A stretch of DNA of 64,000 nt from Metridium senile (lineage: Eukaryota; Cnidaria; Anthozoa; Actiniaria; Metridiidae): the NCBI GenBank assembly GCA_949775045.1, contig OX459105.1:12041398-12105397 (forward strand), in the 5' to 3' direction. This document shows, piece after piece, positions 57,623 through 64,000 of the stretch (position 1 is its first letter; each line of letters begins with the position of its first letter). The position numbers and the translations under genes are program-made. A model generated the notes under the pieces. The model made no database searches. It had not been told where the DNA came from and was given only the letters and a program-made list of their open reading frames with translations.

Positions 57623-58966
57623 TTATTTATTAGTTAAAATAAGTTCTGAGAAACAACGTGCGCATGGTTTCATTGCACATTGCTCAACCTCTGGTATTTG
57701 TCTCCAAAATTCGAAATAATGCCAGCGTACTCTCATCATATCAGTATTAATTCGATCTATTGATCCTCCCTTTATCATAACGAGTGGGGCATCTGCAGTC
57801 GCGAAAAAGGGTGAGTCCTTGTCGAAGAGAATGTCTTGTTGTACAAAACTTTTAGGTGCGGCTAAGTGCATAGTATCCCCTTCAAGCATTTGCAAGAAAT
57901 CGGACCATGCGATTATAGAAGGCGACCATCTAAAGTCATTGAGGATTATTACTTCTGACTCCTCTGCACCCACCCACGCAAAACCACCAGTTGCCGGGTT
58001 CACAAAAGCATGGTAAATAGCTTTCAGAGGTGAAATCATGAATGTTTTACCTGAGTTTGCCGGTCCATATATATATATGTTTCGATATTTTGCACGTCCA
58101 TAGTGAAGTGCTGAGTAAATTGCGCTAGCATAGACATGCACATTTATTTCATTTCGGTGAAGTATCTGTAGTGCGGCCGCTAGCCATTTCTTTTCACATC
58201 CTTCTATACAGTGTTTTTCACCTTCCTCTACTAGTAGTTCTATGCGACTTTTATTCAAGCGTTCTTGTTTCTTTTCAGCATCTTGCAGTTGTGAAGATAT
58301 AGATAATGCTTCATTTACTACTCTGATCCCTCTATTCGCTATAAATTGTGCAAGATCTTTTTTTCCCTCTTTCTCCTGTTTTGCTGCATAGGCCATTAGA
58401 TCGAGCCGAGTCTTGATATTATTGTTTCGAATAATAGTGGTTACTTCGTAGACGCTTAGCATTCGTTTTCTTTTCTTCTTTTGCTTCTTCTTGGGGCCAC
58501 TGTCTTGGCCATCAGCTCGACGAGATGTTGTAGCTGCAGAGGCTGCAGTAGTTCTCGGTTCGTCCTCTAAGCTTGGATGGTCGGGCGATAAAAACGGTGT
58601 TGTATCTTCTTTTGTGCAGTAGCGATAAGCACTATAATAGTTACTGTGATTGTTGCTGAAATTGACTTGAATTCCAAACCTTGCATCTAATGTATCACGA
58701 ACTAGAAGCCATCTACTTCTTTTGTTGAGCTTTAGAGCCATATGGTAGTGATATACTTTGTCGGACAGGTCGTTGTTTGTATCGTTGTGATTATGCTCTT
58801 CTTTAGCGACTATAAACTGTACAATACGCGATGTCGTTGATGTACCCCATGCATTACGAACAATATTTGCAAACGATTCACGAGAATGGACTTTTTCGGG
58901 ATCTGCTCGACTGTATGTAACTAAATAGACCAAACGTTGCGAACGATTCGGCATTGACTCTGCCAT
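57623..58966 (-). CDS. CRESS-type Rep, unit 2
   Basis: Identical protein to 53049-54392, all nuclease and helicase motifs intact. Confidence 0.9.
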   Translation of the reverse strand: MAESMPNRSQRLVYLVTYSRADPEKVHSRESFANIVRNAWGTSTTSRIVQFIVAKEEHNHNDTNNDLSDKVYHYHMALKLNKRSRWLLVRDTLDARFGIQVNFSNNHSNYYSAYRYCTKEDTTPFLSPDHPSLEDEPRTTAASAATTSRRADGQDSGPKKKQKKKRKRMLSVYEVTTIIRNNNIKTRLDLMAYAAKQEKEGKKDLAQFIANRGIRVVNEALSISSQLQDAEKKQERLNKSRIELLVEEGEKHCIEGCEKKWLAAALQILHRNEINVHVYASAIYSALHYGRAKYRNIYIYGPANSGKTFMISPLKAIYHAFVNPATGGFAWVGAEESEVIILNDFRWSPSIIAWSDFLQMLEGDTMHLAAPKSFVQQDILFDKDSPFFATADAPLVMIKGGSIDRINTDMMRVRWHYFEFWRQIPEVEQCAMKPCARCFSELILTNK

Positions 58967-59552
58967 GATCACAATGTGAACTTCAAATAGACGTTTTCTG
59001 CTCAGTTGTTGTATAATGTTCTTTATGTATAACGCTTTGAAGTATGAGATTTATTTTACAAATGCACAACTTTTATAATGTACCAAACCAGTGACGTGCA
59101 TCTTTTGCAATATGTGACGTTTGCGCTATTACGTACAAAATGTAGCAATTTTGAGGCGCGTCAATTATAGCATATACGTCAAAAGTAACTTCACATTCGT
59201 AGGTATTTACATAAGATGTAGTTGATAAGAAAATCATTGTTTAAAGAGAACGTGGTTATTATTGGATTAACTGTGAAGGTGATGATATCTTTTCTGATAA
59301 TTACTTCATTCTATTAAGTTAGAGACCTTTTAAAATATTTTTTTGGTGTATCCCCTTGTTACGTTGGCATAATTTCGCACTTAAATATAAGGGTTGCTAC
59401 GGCAAAATGACATTTCCACTAGTTTTCATGTCGTTAGGGGTCGGATATACACATATTACATATCAATCTTTTCCTTTCGAGGCATAGCTTGTAATTAGGA
59501 ACGCTTCTGACCTCTTACTCGTTTATTTTTAATGAAATTCCACAATATGTCC

Positions 59553-59836
59553 CTCAGACAATCATTGCCAAAATGTGTTGGCACGATCACATTTCGGACA
59601 CTTTTTTGTGGGTCTATCATTTTTTTCATTTATGAGGATAAGTTTGTCTACCCCCCTCCCCCAATACAATGTTGCTGTTTTTCATGAAAGAGTACAAGAG
59701 TTGGAAATGTTTCCCGCGATTGACAAGGTTCATATACCCCTCCAGCAACATTGACAGGGGGAGGGGGGGTATTACAGATATAGGAACATAACAAAATCAA
59801 CAATCGTGCCAACAGTTTTGTCAATGATTGTCTGAG
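59553..59836. repeat. Double inverted repeat spanning the unit 2/3 junction
   Basis: Same structure and extended stem as 54979-55262. Confidence 0.8.
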
Positions 59837-60236
59837 ACACATATGACTTAAAACGCCATTGACATTGTTGTGGAAATGATATGAAATTTTCAGGACACAA
59901 AGTACATAGTGTACCGATTTGAACAGTAGCAAATTTTTTTCCAGAAAGAAGTTAATACTATCATGTGACGTCACTTTTGTTTAAAGTGCTTTAAATGAAT
60001 GTAAAATTTACATGACAAGACACTTATATGCTCTATATTCGATAACACCCGTGTTCAAAATAAATGTTCTAAGGTAATAAGCAGTCCTTAACACATATAT
60101 GCTTCGTAGTTGATATATTTATACTATAGCTCGCGCAAAATTGGATAACCATAGTAACGCCCAAAAATGCACGCGCTTAAGGCGTACGCAACAATACACG
60201 TCATTGTGAAGATATCAACGTTTGGAGAGGGTGAAA

Positions 60237-60635
60237 ATGGTCTTCAAAGGCAAGATTAATGCCTATAAATGTGCCAGAGCGTATGTTCTGTTTAGAAAAA
60301 ACACATACTCTCTTTCGGAAATAGCAGAGATGTGTTCTATATCAAAAAGCAGTGTAAGAAGAATTGGTTTAAACAAAATGAAGCGGAATTCAAAACAACC
60401 CGACAAGAAAAGTAAGTTGGGAAGAAAGACTAACTTAACTGACAGAGAAAGAAGAATTCTATCCAGGGGAATCAAAAGGATCAGGAAAGAGGACGTAAAT
60501 TTTACAGTGAAATCGATCTTTAATAGAGTATTGCGGGCTTTCGCAGCGGAAAACAAGCTACCGGACTTACCTCAGAGAAATACAAAGATTAGGGTACAAG
60601 AGTTTACAGACAAGAAGAAAGGGACTAATCAGTGA
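60237..60635 (+). CDS. Tc1-like transposase, N-terminal ORF, unit 3
   Basis: Identical to the unit 1 copy, same frameshift. Confidence 0.85.
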   Translation: MVFKGKINAYKCARAYVLFRKNTYSLSEIAEMCSISKSSVRRIGLNKMKRNSKQPDKKSKLGRKTNLTDRERRILSRGIKRIRKEDVNFTVKSIFNRVLRAFAAENKLPDLPQRNTKIRVQEFTDKKKGTNQ

Positions 60636-60684
60636 ATCTGACAGAAAGAAAAGACTTAAATTTGCAAAAGACAATGTTAAAACA

Positions 60685-61335
60685 TTGAAAACTACACCAA
60701 ACTATTGGACGGAGGACATGGTATTTTATCTTGACGGAGTTTCTTTTATTCATAAGTACAATCCGAAAGCAAATGCAATGAGTCCTAAAGGGAGGGTTTG
60801 GAGAAAAAGAAATGAGGGATTACAAATAACATCTAAGGGTTCGAAGAGTCTAGCAGGAGGAAGAAGGCTCCACCTTTTGGTTCTTATTAGTTATAGACAA
60901 GGTGCTATTTTTATTGAACAATACCACAAAATGGATGGCGAGTATTTCGCTGACTTTATTACTAGAAATTTTGAAAACATTTTCAAAAAGTTTTCAAAAA
61001 CCAAAGCCAGAAAATTTGTTATGGACAACGATCCTAGTCAAAATAGCTCATTAGCTAAAAAAGCACTAAAAAAATCAAAGGCTACAATGGTGTGTATTCC
61101 TGCAAGGTCTCCAGACCTAAATCCGATTGAAAATATTTTTAATTTAGTTAAAAGAAAAATAAATAATGATGCTATAGAGCAAAATATTCTTAAAGAGAAT
61201 TTTGAAACTTTTAAAGAACGTGTTATTGATACTTTATATTCGTTTGATACAACTGTCATAGACAAAACTATTCAAAGCATTCCCAAAAGACTTGAAGATA
61301 TTATTAAATCCAAGGGATTAAGAACTAAATATTAG
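60685..61335 (+). CDS. Tc1-like DDE transposase, catalytic ORF, unit 3
   Basis: Identical to the unit 1 copy; DD34E intact. Confidence 0.9.
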   Translation: MKTTPNYWTEDMVFYLDGVSFIHKYNPKANAMSPKGRVWRKRNEGLQITSKGSKSLAGGRRLHLLVLISYRQGAIFIEQYHKMDGEYFADFITRNFENIFKKFSKTKARKFVMDNDPSQNSSLAKKALKKSKATMVCIPARSPDLNPIENIFNLVKRKINNDAIEQNILKENFETFKERVIDTLYSFDTTVIDKTIQSIPKRLEDIIKSKGLRTKY

Positions 61336-61481
61336 ATTTACTACCTTGTATTAGTACATCCATTTTGCCTTTAAAGACCATTTTCACTCTCTTCACTGTC
61401 TTATGAAATTGATATTTTCACAATCACATTGTTGTCACGTAATCAGTATTTATATAGTGTGCAGTGTCTTCTGTGCAGAAC

Positions 61482-61852
61482 ACGGTACTCCATTGTAAAA
61501 TCGTAATGATTCACTAAGTGCAACAATAAAAAGAGCTTAGACCTTGATCAATGTTTTATTGATGTTTATTCTAACTATTTCCTACAGAAATTATATTCAA
61601 AAAGCCTAACATGCCCATTTTATCAACGGTACTCCACACAAAACTTGTATTAATTGTTTTGAACATGTCTTCATCTTTTTATAAGTGATTCAACGTGGAG
61701 TACCGTTGGTTTTGAGTTAAATACTACAATTTGAAATATAAACTAAACGTCAGACAATTAAAGAATATATACAAACCCTATTGTTGAAAAAATTGGAGGG
61801 ATATTTGTTTAATTTGGGGAGTAATCTATTATTTAACAGTGGAGAACCGTTG
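61482..61852. promoter_or_regulatory. Iteron-like GGTACTCCA cluster, unit 3
   Basis: Same four motifs as 52334-52704. Confidence 0.5.
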
Positions 61853-62087
61853 CTATTTCACGGACAACTATATACAAGCGCACATGGTGTTGAATGACAC
61901 ATTACAGACGTCATGTCTATACAAACAATGTTTTCTTTAATGTATTATCTCTGTATAGAGATAATAAATATATTTATATCTATAGTATAAGTATAGATAT
62001 ATATATATATCTATGTAGTATAGATATAAAGATATTTATATTTATTACACATATATTATATATATATATAATTATAGATATAAATAT

Positions 62088-62120
<33 letters not shown>

Positions 62121-62196
62121 AATGTATGTACACAAATTTATTAGCAAAAATGTATGTACAAAAATTTATTAGCATACATACATATTCTTTGTTCAT

Positions 62197-63540
62197 TTAT
62201 TTATTAGTTAAAATAAGTTCTGAGAAACAACGTGCGCATGGTTTCATTGCACATTGCTCAACCTCTGGTATTTGTCTCCAAAATTCGAAATAATGCCAGC
62301 GTACTCTCATCATATCAGTATTAATTCGATCTATTGATCCTCCCTTTATCATAACGAGTGGGGCATCTGCAGTCGCGAAAAAGGGTGAGTCCTTGTCGAA
62401 GAGAATGTCTTGTTGTACAAAACTTTTAGGTGCGGCTAAGTGCATAGTATCCCCTTCAAGCATTTGCAAGAAATCGGACCATGCGATTATAGAAGGCGAC
62501 CATCTAAAGTCATTGAGGATTATTACTTCTGACTCCTCTGCACCCACCCACGCAAAACCACCAGTTGCCGGGTTCACAAAAGCATGGTAAATAGCTTTCA
62601 GAGGTGAAATCATGAATGTTTTACCTGAGTTTGCCGGTCCATATATATATATGTTTCGATATTTTGCACGTCCATAGTGAAGTGCTGAGTAAATTGCGCT
62701 AGCATAGACATGCACATTTATTTCATTTCGGTGAAGTATCTGTAGTGCGGCCGCTAGCCATTTCTTTTCACATCCTTCTATACAGTGTTTTTCACCTTCC
62801 TCTACTAGTAGTTCTATGCGACTTTTATTCAAGCGTTCTTGTTTCTTTTCAGCATCTTGCAGTTGTGAAGATATAGATAATGCTTCATTTACTACTCTGA
62901 TCCCTCTATTCGCTATAAATTGTGCAAGATCTTTTTTTCCCTCTTTCTCCTGTTTTGCTGCATAGGCCATTAGATCGAGCCGAGTCTTGATATTATTGTT
63001 TCGAATAATAGTGGTTACTTCGTAGACGCTTAGCATTCGTTTTCTTTTCTTCTTTTGCTTCTTCTTGGGGCCACTGTCTTGGCCATCAGCTCGACGAGAT
63101 GTTGTAGCTGCAGAGGCTGCAGTAGTTCTCGGTTCGTCCTCTAAGCTTGGATGGTCGGGCGATAAAAACGGTGTTGTATCTTCTTTTGTGCAGTAGCGAT
63201 AAGCACTATAATAGTTACTGTGATTGTTGCTGAAATTGACTTGAATTCCAAACCTTGCATCTAATGTATCACGAACTAGAAGCCATCTACTTCTTTTGTT
63301 GAGCTTTAGAGCCATATGGTAGTGATATACTTTGTCGGACAGGTCGTTGTTTGTATCGTTGTGATTATGCTCTTCTTTAGCGACTATAAACTGTACAATA
63401 CGCGATGTCGTTGATGTACCCCATGCATTACGAACAATATTTGCAAACGATTCACGAGAATGGACTTTTTCGGGATCTGCTCGACTGTATGTAACTAAAT
63501 AGACCAAACGTTGCGAACGATTCGGCATTGACTCTGCCAT
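62197..63540 (-). CDS. CRESS-type Rep, unit 3
   Basis: Identical protein to the unit 1 copy, all nuclease and helicase motifs intact. Confidence 0.9.
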   Translation of the reverse strand: MAESMPNRSQRLVYLVTYSRADPEKVHSRESFANIVRNAWGTSTTSRIVQFIVAKEEHNHNDTNNDLSDKVYHYHMALKLNKRSRWLLVRDTLDARFGIQVNFSNNHSNYYSAYRYCTKEDTTPFLSPDHPSLEDEPRTTAASAATTSRRADGQDSGPKKKQKKKRKRMLSVYEVTTIIRNNNIKTRLDLMAYAAKQEKEGKKDLAQFIANRGIRVVNEALSISSQLQDAEKKQERLNKSRIELLVEEGEKHCIEGCEKKWLAAALQILHRNEINVHVYASAIYSALHYGRAKYRNIYIYGPANSGKTFMISPLKAIYHAFVNPATGGFAWVGAEESEVIILNDFRWSPSIIAWSDFLQMLEGDTMHLAAPKSFVQQDILFDKDSPFFATADAPLVMIKGGSIDRINTDMMRVRWHYFEFWRQIPEVEQCAMKPCARCFSELILTNK

Positions 63541-64000
63541 GATCACAATGTGAACTTCAAATAGACGTTTTCTGCTCAGTTGTTGTATAATGTTCTTTAT
63601 GTATAACGCTTTGAAGTATGAGATTTATTTTACAAATGCACAACTTTTATAATGTACCAAACCAGTGACGTGCATCTTTTGCAATATGTGACGTTTGCGC
63701 TATTACGTACAAAATGTAGCAATTTTGAGGCGCGTCAATTATAGCATATACGTCAAAAGTAACTTCACATTCGTAGGTATTTACATAAGATGTAGTTGAT
63801 AAGAAAATCATTGTTTAAAGAGAACGTGGTTATTATTGGATTAACTGTGAAGGTGATGATATCTTTTCTGATAATTACTTCATTCTATTAAGTTAGAGAC
63901 CTTTTAAAATATTTTTTTGGTGTATCCCCTTGTTACGTTGGCATAATTTCGCACTTAAATATAAGGGTTGCTACGGCAAAATGACATTTCCACTAGTTTT

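Larger units (their letters stand above)
54984..59557. mobile_element. Composite Rep + Tc1-transposase element, unit 2
   Basis: Second complete 4574 bp unit, joined directly to units 1 and 3. I saw no difference from unit 1 inside the unit. Confidence 0.85.
59558..64000. mobile_element. Composite Rep + Tc1-transposase element, unit 3 (cut by window edge)
   Basis: 4443 of 4574 bp are present with both genes complete. The array continues to the window edge, so copy number is at least 2.97. Confidence 0.85.

Noticed and set aside
50410..64000. Interpretation as an integrated virus
   Set aside because: No capsid-like ORF exists in the 4574 bp unit; a transposase occupies the position a capsid gene would have. 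A transposon or plasmid-like element fits better.

Overview
The window looks like nuclear genomic DNA from a marine invertebrate, most likely an anthozoan cnidarian (inference). Genes are split into many small exons with GT-AG introns, intergenic DNA is AT-rich and crowded with inverted-repeat transposons, SINE and LINE remnants and microsatellites, and the host genes have animal-specific architectures. One assembly gap (200 N) lies at 49501-49700.

Region 1 (1-4412): the 5' part of an unrecognised Ser/Thr-rich gene on the minus strand, six exons, running off the left edge. It shares a ~460 bp head-to-head promoter interval with region 2.

Region 2 (4413-22495): a complete MAP3K1 (MEKK1) orthologue on the plus strand. 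I reconstructed 17 exons with consistent phases: SWIM zinc finger, RING finger, helical/TOG-like region and C-terminal Ser/Thr kinase, 1138 residues. Its introns carry many foldback/MITE elements, a SINE, a LINE relic, a pentanucleotide satellite and minisatellites. The 3' UTR is strikingly rich in ACG.

Region 3 (23925-48500): two tandem paralogues on the minus strand encode secreted proteins: signal peptide, PAN/apple domain, then a C-type lectin domain whose N- and C-terminal halves are separated by a laminin-G-like domain. Both have seven exons with identical phases. Between them lies an exact 7.0-copy tandem array of a 1267 bp unit, followed by diverged relatives of the unit and a relic of a third paralogue's first exon.

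Region 4 (49703-50140): the last exon of an uncharacterised gene, weakly like the SGNH/PC-esterase family, directly after the gap.

Region 5 (50410-64000): a head-to-tail array of a 4574 bp unit, almost three copies and still running at the right edge. Each unit carries, in convergent ambisense layout, a Tc1-like DD34E transposase (split into two ORFs by one frameshift) and an intact CRESS-type replication initiator (HUH endonuclease plus SF3 helicase). The 5' ends flank a region with a ~280 bp double inverted repeat; the 3' ends flank a cluster of four iteron-like motifs. No capsid gene is visible. It looks like a composite, circularly replicating transposon, or a circular element assembled as a concatemer, and is the main candidate for an undescribed system here.
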